DNA from: Acidobacteriota bacterium
Lineage (GTDB): Bacteria; Acidobacteriota; Vicinamibacteria; Vicinamibacterales; UBA8438
NCBI GenBank assembly: GCA_009861545.1
Contig: VXME01000154.1
Coordinates: forward strand, 1 to 43,738
Length of the DNA: 43,738 nt
Reading direction: 5' to 3'
Under the pieces are notes generated by a model that was not told the DNA's origin, made no database searches, and saw nothing but the letters and a program-made list of their open reading frames with translations. Shown piece by piece: positions 23,200 through 31,716 of the stretch (position 1 is its first letter; every line of letters begins with the position of its first letter). Made by a program: the position numbers and the translations under genes.

Positions 23200-25950
23200 T
23201 CACGACGCGGCGCTCCGGTCGCCGGCGGACGCGCGGTCCCGCGGCTGTTCCGGGCCTACGACCGCGAGCCGGTGGCTTCGCCCGGTCTTTCCCGTCCAGT
23301 CGATCTCGGGTTGCGCTCCGGCCACAGCCCGCTCCATGGCGGCGATGAAGGTGGCGGGCAGTACCTCTCCCAGGCTGCCGCGGTTGGGCTCGACGCGGCC
23401 GCCGGTGGCGACAGCGGAGAAATAGAGACGGTCCCGGGCGCGCGTGGCGCCCACGTACAGCAGGCGCTTGCTCTCCTCCCGCTCGGCCAGGCGCTGGTCC
23501 TCGTCCGCCTCGGTCCGAAACGGCCAGACGGACACGGACGCCTCCGTGTCGCCCCGGTCCGTCACCCGGACCGGAGGCGTTGCGGCGCCCGCGCCGCGTC
23601 CGAGATCGACCAGCAGCACCACCGGGAACTCCAGCCCCTTGGCGGCGTGCACCGTCATCAGGTTGACCGCATCGAACGCATCGACCACCGCGTTCGACAC
23701 ATCGCCCGGCAGTTGATCGAGATGCTCGGCGACACGAGCCATGGTGGCGTAGCCCCGGTTCTGCACGCGCCTGACCAGCCCGCGGAACTTCTTGACGTTC
23801 TCGCGCGCCTGCACGGCGTGGCCGGCGCCGAGCTCCGCGTCGTAGGCCGACTCGACCAGCGCCAGGTCGAGCAGCTCGGACGGCGCCACCCGGTCGACCA
23901 GTGCTGCCCATCGCGGAACGGTATCGCGCGCCAGGGCCAGCAGCTCCGCATCGTCACCGTGCAGATCCGCCATCGCCTGCGGGACATCGAGAGCCAGCAG
24001 CGCGTCGGACAGCCCCCCGGCGAGGCGCGCGAGGGCCCGGTCCGAGATGCCCACGATCCGCGAGCGCAGCAGCGCCGCCGCCCGCAGCTCCGACCACGGG
24101 TTCGCCAGGTACCGGAGCAGTGCCCGCAGGTCCTTTATCTCCTCGGCGTCGAAGAAACCGAGACCCTTGTACACGCAGGTCTGGATCCCGCGTCCGTGGA
24201 GGGCCCGCTCGAACTCGCCATGACTCTGCCGCGAACGGAAGAGGACCGCGACGTCGCCCGGTTCGGCCCGGCGGCGCAGACCCGTGCGGCGGTCGCGGAC
24301 CTGTCCGTCCCGGAGCAGGCGCGCGATCTCGCCGGCCGCCAGCTCCGCACACCGTTCGACGCTCTCGCCCACCGCGAGCCCGAGCGCCGGGTCGCGGCCT
24401 CCCGCCGCGTCCGGCGGCCCGGCCAACGGAAAGCGATCGTGCTCGTCGAACCGGAAGGCGTCGCGCCGGGCCGGCGCCTTCTCGATCGCCGTGAAGAGGT
24501 CGTTGACGAAGGCGAGCAGGTCCGGCACGGCCCGAAAGCTGTGCGAGATCCATTGGCGCACCCGGCCCTCCGGCCCGTCCGGCCGCAACGCCGCGACCGC
24601 GACTCCCGCGTCCTCCAGCACGGAAACGTCGGCGTCCCGGAAACGGTAGATCGACTGCTTGCGGTCCCCGACCACGAACACGCTGGGCGGCAGGGGCGCG
24701 TCGTCCACCAGTCCGCTGCCCTCGCCCCAGGACTGCACCAGCAGCGAGACCAGCTCCCACTGGACGCGGCTCGTGTCCTGGAACTCGTCGACGAGCACAT
24801 GGTGATAGCGCGACTCGAGCCGATAGCGGGAACGCGCGAACTCGTCCATCTTCCGCAACAGGTCGACCGCACGCTCGAGAACGTCGGAGAAGTCGAGCAG
24901 CGCGCGTGCCTCCAGCTCGCGGCGGTACTCGGCCACGCCGATGCGGAAGAGGCGCTGCACGCCGCGCGCAAGCGCCAGGTTCACGTCGCGATCGAAGCGG
25001 GTCAGCACGTCGTGCACGACCGGCGCCAGCGTCGCCGCGGCCGCGCGGAAACGGCGGCCGCGCGGCGTGCCGCCCGGCAAGCGGGGATCGGTGAACCGCT
25101 TGCGCGGTGCGCCCGAGCGCGTCAGGAAGTACGCCCGCAGCCGATCCAGCGCCGCCCGGATGCGCGCCGGCTCCCGCTCCGCGAGCCGGCCGAGGTCGGC
25201 CAGGTCGCGGGCCACCACCGCGAACGATCCGCTCTCGGACGGTCCGTCATCCAGCACGCGCCGCAAGCTGGTGCGCATCCCGCCCATCCGATCCGCAAGG
25301 CTCGCCGCCGCGGCGCGGCAGGCGCCGGCCGCCGTCGAGTCCCGCGGCACGCCCCGCAGGACCCGCCTCAAGGCCGCCGATACCGCGGTGCGCCGCTGCA
25401 GCAGGTGGGTCACGGCTCGGCGCACGCGCCATGGCCCGAGCTGCGCGAGCAGCATGGCGACGTCGGGATCGTCATGCGCGGCGGCGCTGCCGGTCACCAG
25501 CGTCCGCTCGACCGCCTGCCGGACGATGTGGGGAATCTCCATCTCGTCCGCTACCGCGAAGTCCGGGTCGAGATCGGCCTCGAGCGGGAACTCTCGCAGC
25601 AGCGACAGGCAGAAGGCGTCGATGGTGCTGATCGTGATCTCCCCGAGCCGCTCGCGCAGCTCGCGCCAGCGCGCCTCCCCGGCGCGCGAACGCGCGGCGT
25701 CCTGCTTCAACTCCTCCACGATCCGCTCGCGCATCTCGGCCGCGGCCTGCCGCGTGAAGGTGATCGCGAGCACGTGCAGGGGATCGATGCCGGCGCGCAA
25801 CAGGTTCAGATAGCGGGTAACGAGCACCGAGGTCTTGCCGGTGCCGGCCGAGGCTTCGAGCACGACGTTGCGGCGCGGATCCACCGCGGCCAGACGGGCC
25901 GCCTGATCCGGCGGTGCGGCGGCCGACCGGCGGTCACGCGTCCTCGACAT
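23200..25950 (-). CDS. addA: AddA/RecB-like UvrD-family helicase without a nuclease domain
   Basis: 916 residues of superfamily 1A helicase. Motifs: Walker A EASAGTGKTSVLV near 35, motif Ia ITFTRQAAAEM, TIDAFC, Walker B VLVDEFQDTS near 400, motif III GDRKQSIYRFRDADV, motif V MTVHAAKGLEF, and motif VI LLYVGATRARDRLYF near 835. AddA usually runs to about 1150-1240 residues with a C-terminal PD-(D/E)xK nuclease; this one stops about 80 residues after motif VI and has no such nuclease. With AddB it should unwind and process broken DNA ends for RecA. The ATG at 25950 overlaps the end of addB by 17 nt, so translation is coupled. Confidence 0.9.
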   Translation of the reverse strand: MSRTRDRRSAAAPPDQAARLAAVDPRRNVVLEASAGTGKTSVLVTRYLNLLRAGIDPLHVLAITFTRQAAAEMRERIVEELKQDAARSRAGEARWRELRERLGEITISTIDAFCLSLLREFPLEADLDPDFAVADEMEIPHIVRQAVERTLVTGSAAAHDDPDVAMLLAQLGPWRVRRAVTHLLQRRTAVSAALRRVLRGVPRDSTAAGACRAAAASLADRMGGMRTSLRRVLDDGPSESGSFAVVARDLADLGRLAEREPARIRAALDRLRAYFLTRSGAPRKRFTDPRLPGGTPRGRRFRAAAATLAPVVHDVLTRFDRDVNLALARGVQRLFRIGVAEYRRELEARALLDFSDVLERAVDLLRKMDEFARSRYRLESRYHHVLVDEFQDTSRVQWELVSLLVQSWGEGSGLVDDAPLPPSVFVVGDRKQSIYRFRDADVSVLEDAGVAVAALRPDGPEGRVRQWISHSFRAVPDLLAFVNDLFTAIEKAPARRDAFRFDEHDRFPLAGPPDAAGGRDPALGLAVGESVERCAELAAGEIARLLRDGQVRDRRTGLRRRAEPGDVAVLFRSRQSHGEFERALHGRGIQTCVYKGLGFFDAEEIKDLRALLRYLANPWSELRAAALLRSRIVGISDRALARLAGGLSDALLALDVPQAMADLHGDDAELLALARDTVPRWAALVDRVAPSELLDLALVESAYDAELGAGHAVQARENVKKFRGLVRRVQNRGYATMARVAEHLDQLPGDVSNAVVDAFDAVNLMTVHAAKGLEFPVVLLVDLGRGAGAATPPVRVTDRGDTEASVSVWPFRTEADEDQRLAEREESKRLLYVGATRARDRLYFSAVATGGRVEPNRGSLGEVLPATFIAAMERAVAGAQPEIDWTGKTGRSHRLAVVGPEQPRDRASAGDRSAAS

Positions 25951-28843
25951 TTTCCTTGCGGCAGACGGTGGGAAACGAACAGGTCATGCACCGCAGCCGA
26001 TCCACCGGCCGGGGCGGGTATTCGCCCGCCTCTATGGCCTCCACCAGCGCCACGACTCGTGCCTCGCCCTCGGCAATCGCCGCGGCGACGTCTCCCCCGG
26101 GCACCGACACCTGCAGCCGGGGATCGCCGAAGGCGACGTACAGCGCCTCGGTGACACGAAAGTGCTCGCCGCGCTCGGCGCGCAACTGCCGCTCGGCGCA
26201 GCGCGCATAGACCGGGAGCTGCAGCGCGCGCGAGGGATCCGGGGGCCGGCTGGCCTTGTAGTCGATGACCCGCAGCGTCCGGTCCGCATGCAGATCGATG
26301 CGGTCGACGACGCCGCGAATCGCCACCGTCCGGCGGGCCGGCGGGCTTCCGAGCTCGAAGCGCCCGTCGATGCGGTATTCGAGCAGCCGCTCGACGACCC
26401 CGGTCTGGCGTTCGATCTCGGCGACGAACACCCGCTCGGCCAGCCCGGGGGACGCGGCCGAGCCCAGCAGCCAGCCGCGAGCCACGGCCCGGTCGATCGG
26501 CGGCAGCGCGCCGAGGGCGTCCTCCGCCGCTGTCTCGAAGCGTTCCAGTGCGGCGTCGAGAGTGGCCAGCGTCACCGCGCCGCGACCGGCCCTCTGCCAG
26601 TCGCGGAAAAACGACTCGAAGACACGATGCAGAAACAGGCCCCGCTGTTCCGGGGTCATCGTCTGCTCGGACGCGCGCTCCACCTCGAGGCCGAGCGCGT
26701 GAGACGCGAAGTACTGGAACGGGCAACCGGCGTACCGCTCCAGCGCGCTCACGGTGTACGCACGCGCCGGTTGACGCCCGGCGCGGCCGGACGCCCGCGC
26801 ACCACCGGCGCGCGACCCGTTCGTCCGCCCGACGCGCAGGGCCCGCCAGCGCCGGCCGATGCCCGCATCCCCCGGCGGCCCGAGCCGGTCGCCGGGCGCC
26901 CCGGCCGGATCGTGGTCCGGCGCCGGCACCCGCTCGGCAACGAAGCCGTCGAGGTCCTCGAGCAGCGGCGAAGCCGCGACGACCGCGTCGTCCTCCAGCA
27001 CGAATGTCGACAGCCAGACGCGTTTGTCCGCCAGTCCGAGCAAGTCGCGAAACGCGGCGCGGGAGGCTCGCAGGCGATCGCGTTCGCGCGGCCATCCGAG
27101 CCCCGCCAGCAGACCGGCCGGATAGAAGACGTTGCGGGTCGTGCGTCCGGGCCATTCGGTCTCGACGAGGCCGGCGACGAACACGTCGTCGAACCGCCCG
27201 TACACGGCCGCCTGGACGTCGATGAGGTGGACACCTTCGACCGGCGCGCCCGCGGGACGGGTCCGGCTCTCGATCCAGCGCCGCACGACCGACGTGACCT
27301 CGACGACGTCGACCTCGCGTCCGGCGTCGTCGAGCGAACGGTTCGCCGCCTCGAGCGCCTCGAGGCCCTGCCAGACGAGCGCTCGCCCCTCCCCGGCCCG
27401 GCCGCCCGGCTCGCCGGTGTCGAGGGGAGCCGCATGGCGCTGCAGGAACGAGCGGAGCGTCTCGAGTTGGGCGGCCAGCGGCCGCGGCTCCCGGAGCGGA
27501 CGCAGCTCGCCAGCCAGCGCGAGCACACAGCGCAGGGCGCCGGCCGCCGCGCGGCGGGTTTCCGTCTCCGCGGCCCAGTCCGCGGCGGACCCGGAGAGCA
27601 GGTCCAACCCGCCGCTGAAGCGCATTTCCGCCAGCGCACGGTCGAGCGCGCGAACGGCCCCGGCGGCAGGCGGCGGCCCGTCCGTTTCGAAACGAAAGTG
27701 CGGCGACCGCAGCAACTCCATCGTCGGCCCGCGACCGAATCCGCTCGCCGCGCACGCGAGGACCAGGTCGACTGCCGCGGCGTAGGGCTCGACGGCGAGC
27801 GGAAGCGCATCGCCCGGAGTCACCGGCAGCGCGGCCGCATCGAAGGCCGAAGGCGCCAGATACAGATAGGGCAGGGGGCGCTGCACCACGACCGCGGCGG
27901 CCGCTGGCGCACGCCCGTCGGCCGTAACGCCCCGGCGCACCCGGCGTGCAATTCCGCGCAGCTCCTCTTCGCGGTCTCGCCATACGAAGTACGGCCGATC
28001 CGCCGACGAATCGGGAACGACGACGGCGGGCGGGCGGCCGCCGTCGGTTCGGACGCGCGTCTCCGCGAGGCCGGGCAGCAAATCGTCGAGCCGCTCCCGA
28101 AAACCGCTGTCGAGCACCCCATCGGTCGCGATGACGGTGACCCGCTCCAGCCTCGGGAGACGCGCCAGCAGATCGAAGTCCGCCGGGTACAGACCCGCCG
28201 CGTCCGCCACCTGGTCCGGTACCGTCACGACGATCTCCGACACCTTCCGGAGCGGCTCCGCGGCGAGCAGCCGCTCGCGCAGGCGATGCTCGTCGACAAG
28301 GCGGCGCGTATCGATCCTGCGGTCGTAGGCTCGGAACGCCGCCACCAGGAAACGGGTCTGGAGCAGGAGGCGCCGGGCTCCGCGATCGAGGTCCGCGCTC
28401 GGCTCTAGCTCGTCGAGCAGGAGACGCTCGAACGCGTCGACCGAGCGGCGCCGGCGCCGGAGCTGATCGTAGAAGGCCAGCAGCGCCGCGACGATGCCGG
28501 GCCGCAGGCGGAACGGAGGAATGCAGCCGGCGGCCCGTGCTTCGGCGGCCGCGGCGGCGCCGACAACCTGTCGTTGAACCGGGGTGAGCAACGGCGGACA
28601 GGACCCGTGCCGCCCGCGCAGCCACTCGTACCACTCGCTCCGGGTGACCAGGGCCACCCGACGGTGCTCCACGCTCGCCGCGGCCAGCGTGCGCTGCAAC
28701 TGACCCGCCGCCGCTCGGGTAGGTGTCAGCACCGCTGCCGGCCGCGACGCCTCGATGCAGCCGGTCACCGCATCCACGATTGCGTGCTGGAACGCGCGCA
28801 GCGTCGGCGCCCGCAACAGGTGCGTCTCCCGCGGCGTGATCAA
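25934..28843 (-). CDS. addB: AddB-like nuclease subunit with Fe-S cluster motif
   Basis: 969 residues. The C-terminus is a PD-(D/E)xK nuclease (AIRGVVDRIDLHADRTLRVIDYKAS). Four cysteines, C707 (YAGCPFQYFA), C952, C955 and C961 (CMTCSFPTVC), match the spacing of the Fe-S-stapled AddB nuclease. No Walker A is visible near the N-terminus (VLTPTRAAAGQL in its place), so it is not an active helicase, in line with AddB. The start codon is TTG at 28843, supported by GGGGAG 7 nt upstream. It is the first gene of the addB-addA operon. Together the two subunits supply one helicase and one nuclease. Confidence 0.88.
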   Translation of the reverse strand: MITPRETHLLRAPTLRAFQHAIVDAVTGCIEASRPAAVLTPTRAAAGQLQRTLAAASVEHRRVALVTRSEWYEWLRGRHGSCPPLLTPVQRQVVGAAAAAEARAAGCIPPFRLRPGIVAALLAFYDQLRRRRRSVDAFERLLLDELEPSADLDRGARRLLLQTRFLVAAFRAYDRRIDTRRLVDEHRLRERLLAAEPLRKVSEIVVTVPDQVADAAGLYPADFDLLARLPRLERVTVIATDGVLDSGFRERLDDLLPGLAETRVRTDGGRPPAVVVPDSSADRPYFVWRDREEELRGIARRVRRGVTADGRAPAAAAVVVQRPLPYLYLAPSAFDAAALPVTPGDALPLAVEPYAAAVDLVLACAASGFGRGPTMELLRSPHFRFETDGPPPAAGAVRALDRALAEMRFSGGLDLLSGSAADWAAETETRRAAAGALRCVLALAGELRPLREPRPLAAQLETLRSFLQRHAAPLDTGEPGGRAGEGRALVWQGLEALEAANRSLDDAGREVDVVEVTSVVRRWIESRTRPAGAPVEGVHLIDVQAAVYGRFDDVFVAGLVETEWPGRTTRNVFYPAGLLAGLGWPRERDRLRASRAAFRDLLGLADKRVWLSTFVLEDDAVVAASPLLEDLDGFVAERVPAPDHDPAGAPGDRLGPPGDAGIGRRWRALRVGRTNGSRAGGARASGRAGRQPARAYTVSALERYAGCPFQYFASHALGLEVERASEQTMTPEQRGLFLHRVFESFFRDWQRAGRGAVTLATLDAALERFETAAEDALGALPPIDRAVARGWLLGSAASPGLAERVFVAEIERQTGVVERLLEYRIDGRFELGSPPARRTVAIRGVVDRIDLHADRTLRVIDYKASRPPDPSRALQLPVYARCAERQLRAERGEHFRVTEALYVAFGDPRLQVSVPGGDVAAAIAEGEARVVALVEAIEAGEYPPRPVDRLRCMTCSFPTVCRKENVEDA

Positions 28844-28938
28844 GGCGCGCTCCCCGCAGAGCCGAACCGACCGACCCCCGCGCGCGCACCGCGGGATCTC
28901 CGCCTACGTGCGGTCCCGAATGCCGGCTGCTCAAACAC

Positions 28939-29036
28939 TGTGGACAATCTGTGTCCCACCTGTGGATTCCTGGCCGCGACAGTTTTTTTCGAGCCGGTTT
29001 CCCTTGTGGTGCATACGCCCCTCGACCTGTGGACGC
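28939..29036. promoter_or_regulatory. Four phased TGTGG direct repeats resembling DnaA boxes
   Basis: TGTGGACAA (28939), TGTGGATTC (28961), TGTGGTGCA (29005) and TGTGGACGC (29028) lie in the same orientation at steps of 22, 44 and 23 nt, near whole turns of DNA. The first is the exact reverse complement of TTGTCCACA, the DnaA box favoured in GC-rich bacteria. The others share the core TCCACA, except the third, which is weak. They lie in the 277-nt gene-free region between divergent addB and a small gene, which also has a T7 run (28983-28989). I see no other feature in this stretch except the promoter at 29058. Another transcription factor could explain the repeats equally well. Confidence 0.45.
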
Positions 29037-29057
29037 GGCATTCGTGTCGGCTTTCGC

Positions 29058-29085
29058 TTGATTGAACCCGGCGGCTCGTTAGAAT
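29058..29085 (+). promoter_or_regulatory. Promoter for the small protein at 29121
   Basis: TTGATT (29058-29063), 16-nt spacer, TAGAAT (29080-29085). The expected start of transcription is near 29092, giving a leader of about 29 nt. It sits immediately downstream of the TGTGG repeats, so a protein bound there could regulate it. Confidence 0.55.
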
Positions 29086-29120
29086 TTCGGGACTCGCGTC
29101 CGGCGCCGCCACCCTTACCC

Positions 29121-29342
29121 ATGCCCCCTACCGTTCAACGCTTCGAGCAGACCATCGGGGGCCAGCCCTATGCCATCGAGGTCAGACCCGTCGTGGGAAA
29201 CCGCTGGCGGGCCTGTCTGGTTCGCTCCGCCGGGGTTCCGACCGCCCTGATGCCCTTCTACGGCGCGACGCCCCGTGCCGCGCTCGAAGCACTCGTCACG
29301 TGGCTCTCGCATGCCCATGGCATCGAGGCGGATTCGCTATAG
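29121..29342 (+). CDS. Small protein of unknown function, 73 residues
   Basis: 73 residues from ATG 29121. Two or three predicted strands (RFEQTIGGQPYAIEVRPVVGN, RWRACLVRSAG) are followed by a helix (TPRAALEALVTWLSHAHGI). The layout is like that of the HicB-type small alpha/beta fold, but no catalytic or DNA-binding motif is visible. I believe similar short proteins occur in other Acidobacteriota, but I cannot name a family. It is driven by the TTGATT-TAGAAT promoter and ends 25 nt before the asparaginase start, within whose probable promoter (TATAGT, 29338-29343) its stop codon lies. Confidence 0.68.
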   Translation: MPPTVQRFEQTIGGQPYAIEVRPVVGNRWRACLVRSAGVPTALMPFYGATPRAALEALVTWLSHAHGIEADSL

Positions 29343-29367
29343 TAGCCGTGGGTTGGCCCGCACCGCG

Positions 29368-30444
29368 ATGCGTCTTCGACGTTGGCTGCCGGTGGCGACC
29401 GGTGTCTGGCTGGCGGCCGCGCCGGCCGCGGTCGAATCCGCGCAGTTCCGCCCCCGCGCCACCGTTCGCGTCTTGGCCACCGGCGGCACGATCGCCAACC
29501 ATCCCGACGGCCGGCTGACGGCTCGAGAGCTGACCGATCTGATTCCCGCGGCGGGGCGCTACGCGGAGGTCGAGACCGAGCAGTTCGCGAACCTGCCGAG
29601 CAGCTCGCTCACGGTCGAGCACTGGCTCGCGCTGGCCCGGCGGCTCAACCGTCTCTTCTCCGCGCGGGGCGACCTGGACGGCGTCGTCCTGACGAGCGGG
29701 ACCGACACGCTCGAAGAGACCGCCTACTTCCTCCACCTGACGGTCAGGACCGACCGGCCGATCGTCGTGGTCGGTGCGATGCGCCCACCGAACGCTCCCG
29801 GCTACGACGGCGCGGCGAACCTGCTCGACGCCGTCCGGGTCGCCGCGGCGCGGGCCTCGCGCAACCGCGGCGTGGTCGTGGTCGTGAACGGGGAGATCCA
29901 CGCGGCGCGCGACGTAAGGAAGGCGCATGCACAACGGCTGGACAGCTTCGACTCCGGGCGCCGCGGCGTGCTCGGCGTCGTCGACGCGGATCGTATCGAG
30001 TACTACCGGCGTCCGACCCGCCGGCACACCCGCCGGACCGAGTTCGACGTCGCCAGGCTCGACAGACTGCCCCGCGTAGTCCTCCTGACGAGCTACGTCG
30101 GCGCATCGGGCGACCTCGTCCGGGCGGCCCGCGACCTCGGCGCCGATGGCGTGGTGGTCGCCGCGGCCGGCGCGGGTTCGACGACGCCGGACCAGGCCGC
30201 CGCAATCGACGAAGTCATCGCCGACGGCATCGTGGTGGTCTTGACCACGAGAACCGGAGGCGGCCGGGTGCCGGCTCGTCTCCGGCAGATCGCGCCGCCG
30301 GCCGGAACGGCGGACTCGCGCGGCGCGGGGCGCCGGGTTTCCGGCGAGAGCCTCTCGGCGGTCAAGGCGCGGGTCCTGCTGATGCTGGCCCTGACCAGAA
30401 CGCGCGACGGCGCCGAGATTCAGCGCATGTTCACGATGTATTGA
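29368..30444 (+). CDS. Exported type II L-asparaginase
   Basis: 358 residues from ATG 29368; the first 25 residues are a signal peptide, so it should act in the periplasm, converting asparagine to aspartate and ammonia. Catalytic motifs are VLATGGTIA with the nucleophile T41, and LTSGTDTLEETAYFL with T112-D113; a later Lys (VRKAHAQRLDSFDS) completes the triad. Length and order fit bacterial type II asparaginases (AnsB). A TTG 15 nt upstream in frame is an alternative start. The -10 TATAGT at 29338-29343 would give a leader of about 18 nt. The gene is followed by tRNA-Ala on the other strand. Confidence 0.93.
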   Translation: MRLRRWLPVATGVWLAAAPAAVESAQFRPRATVRVLATGGTIANHPDGRLTARELTDLIPAAGRYAEVETEQFANLPSSSLTVEHWLALARRLNRLFSARGDLDGVVLTSGTDTLEETAYFLHLTVRTDRPIVVVGAMRPPNAPGYDGAANLLDAVRVAAARASRNRGVVVVVNGEIHAARDVRKAHAQRLDSFDSGRRGVLGVVDADRIEYYRRPTRRHTRRTEFDVARLDRLPRVVLLTSYVGASGDLVRAARDLGADGVVVAAAGAGSTTPDQAAAIDEVIADGIVVVLTTRTGGGRVPARLRQIAPPAGTADSRGAGRRVSGESLSAVKARVLLMLALTRTRDGAEIQRMFTMY

Positions 30445-30469
30445 CGTCGCGGAAGCCGGGCGGGGAGGA

Positions 30470-30545
30470 TGGTGGACCAGACGGGGGTCGAACCCGTGAC
30501 CTCGTGAATGCCATTCACGCGCGCTCCCAACTGCGCCACTGGCCC
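30470..30545 (-). tRNA. tRNA-Ala, anticodon GGC
   Basis: A 76-nt tRNA with an encoded CCA end. The acceptor GGGCCAG pairs with CTGGTCC (one G-U). The anticodon arm is CGTGA, loop ATGGCAT, TCACG, so the anticodon is GGC, which reads GCC and GCU. The T arm is ACGGG-TTCGACC-CCCGT. It fills the space between convergent asparaginase and the MobA-like gene. Confidence 0.96.
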
Positions 30546-30598
30546 ACACCGGGCGGTTGGCCGCCCGACTTTCATTTTAGGGAACCGCGTCCCTCCGA

Positions 30599-31234
30599 TC
30601 AACGTGGCGCAAGGCTCGCCGGCGCCGGTCGGCCGAACACCCGGCGGTACGCCTCGGGCGTATCGATGTCGACGAAGGCGCCGCTGTCGTCGACCGGCAC
30701 GTTCTCGATCGCCGCTTCCAACGCGCGCACCACCGGCTTCGCTCCCGCTTGCGGGTCGGCGTCACGCAGCGCTTCGAAGACCGACCGGTCGAACACGACC
30801 GGGTGCCCGTGCGCGGAATCGCGCCGCCGGATTGGACGCACGATCGGCGCGCGCGTACGCGCATACGCCTCCAGCAGGGCGCGAACGGTGGAGACGCCCA
30901 CCAGGGGAATGTCGACCAGGGTGACGAGAACCGCATCCAGGCCGGGGCGGTCGAGCGCCTCGAGGCCGGTCAGCAGCGACGAGAGCTGACCCCGCGAGGG
31001 ATCCGGATTGAGGATGATCCGCGGCTCCGGCGGGGTGGCCGCCAGCGCCCGACGGATGGCGTCGACCGGCCCGTCGCCGGCGGCCACGACCACGAGGTCG
31101 TCCACGCCGGCCTCGCGCAGGGTGCGCACCAGACGGCTGACGAACGAATCCCGATCGTCGACCGGAAGGAGCGCCTTGGGCTGTCCCATGCGCGACGACC
31201 GGCCGCCGGTGAGGATCAGGCCCGGCACGGTCAC
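30599..31234 (-). CDS. MobA-like nucleotidyltransferase (NTP_transf_3), probably for molybdenum cofactor
   Basis: 211 residues from GTG 31234. The N-terminus LILTGGRSSRMGQPKALLPV is the nucleotide-binding signature of MobA/MocA-type transferases, which attach GMP or CMP to molybdopterin. Downstream are LVTLVDIPLVG (metal-binding Asp) and GHPVVFDRSVFEAL. Guanylyl (MobA) and cytidylyl (MocA) specificity cannot be separated by eye; the general form is nearer to MocA-like proteins. The GTG lies 6 nt after a TACGAT element, which supports this start. Its genomic company (moaD, moaE, fdhE-like within 8 kb) agrees with a molybdenum-cofactor role, although some relatives act on other substrates. Confidence 0.82.
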   Translation of the reverse strand: MTVPGLILTGGRSSRMGQPKALLPVDDRDSFVSRLVRTLREAGVDDLVVVAAGDGPVDAIRRALAATPPEPRIILNPDPSRGQLSSLLTGLEALDRPGLDAVLVTLVDIPLVGVSTVRALLEAYARTRAPIVRPIRRRDSAHGHPVVFDRSVFEALRDADPQAGAKPVVRALEAAIENVPVDDSGAFVDIDTPEAYRRVFGRPAPASLAPR

Positions 31235-31262
31235 GCCTCGATCGTAGCCCGACCGACGCGCG

Positions 31263-31291
31263 TTGCGTTCCGCGGCGCAGGCTCCTAGAAT
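31263..31291 (+). promoter_or_regulatory. Promoter TTGCGT-17-TAGAAT, 7 nt before a start codon
   Basis: TTGCGT (31263-31268), 17-nt spacer, TAGAAT (31286-31291), then 7 nt to the ATG at 31299. The predicted start of transcription coincides with the start codon, so the mRNA would be leaderless. The same TTGCGT-17-TAGNAT-7-ATG layout occurs at 36745-36781. Confidence 0.6.
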
Positions 31292-31298
31292 CTGCCAC

Positions 31299-31505
31299 AT
31301 GAGCAACGGCAACGTGGACATTCGGATTCGCTGCCAGCAGTGCGGGCAAGACATGGAGCTCCGGGATCCGGCGCCCGGTCAGCCGTGGCCGCCCCAGCAG
31401 TTCTGGCAGTGCGCGGCGTGCGGGCGCAACTTCTGGACGACGTACCCGCCGCCCAAGAAACCGAAGCAGCGGCCGTCCGGCGCGGCAGGCGACGAACCGG
31501 GATAG
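31299..31505 (+). CDS. Small zinc-ribbon protein, 68 residues
   Basis: 68 residues with two CxxC knuckles, CQQCGQ and CAACGRNFW, 30 residues apart: a zinc ribbon. The C-terminal 20 residues are rich in Pro and Lys (PPPKKPKQRPSG) and probably disordered. The ATG is supported by a complete promoter 7 nt upstream. It is divergent from the MobA-like gene and precedes the cold-shock gene. No specific function is recognisable; RNA or protein binding is plausible. Confidence 0.72.
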   Translation: MSNGNVDIRIRCQQCGQDMELRDPAPGQPWPPQQFWQCAACGRNFWTTYPPPKKPKQRPSGAAGDEPG

Positions 31506-31519
31506 GCGCGCAACGCGCC
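31505..31519 (+). terminator. Short hairpin at the stop codon of the zinc-ribbon gene
   Basis: GGCGCG (31505-31510), loop CAA, CGCGCC (31514-31519). A perfect 6-bp all-GC stem starting in the TAG stop codon; no U-tract follows. It could separate this gene from the cold-shock promoter 28 nt downstream. Confidence 0.45.
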
Positions 31520-31546
31520 CGTGCTCCGGGTGAATCCAAAACGTGG

Positions 31547-31575
31547 TTGACTTCTCACAGCGACGTTACTAGACT
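31547..31575 (+). promoter_or_regulatory. Strong promoter of the cold-shock gene
   Basis: TTGACT (31547-31552), exactly 17 nt, TAGACT (31570-31575). This is among the best sigma-70-type promoters in the window. The predicted start is near 31582, leaving a 135-nt untranslated leader before the ATG at 31717. Confidence 0.7.
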
Positions 31576-31581
31576 GCCTGC

Positions 31582-31716
31582 TTCCGGTTACGCATCCGCG
31601 TGGAAGCCGTAGGGAAATTCCCGGGGGTCGGGGAAGTGGCGGCGGGGATGCAGGCGGCTCAAGGGAGCGTGGTGTCCGCCGGTTGGGTTGGAGGCGCGCT
31701 CCCGCGGAGGAACGGC
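31582..31716 (+). promoter_or_regulatory. Long 5' untranslated leader of the cold-shock gene
   Basis: About 135 nt with no convincing ORF, containing the palindrome GGGAAATTCCC (31612-31622) and a possible CTTCC...GGAAG stem (31581-31605). GGAGG at 31706-31710 is the ribosome binding site. E. coli cspA-type genes use leaders of similar length as temperature-dependent RNA switches; a similar role here is inference. Confidence 0.5.

Noticed and set aside
25806..28934. 1042-residue open frame in the wrong frame of addB
   Set aside because: It is Arg/Gly/Pro-rich and covers the true addB frame, which has nuclease and Fe-S motifs.
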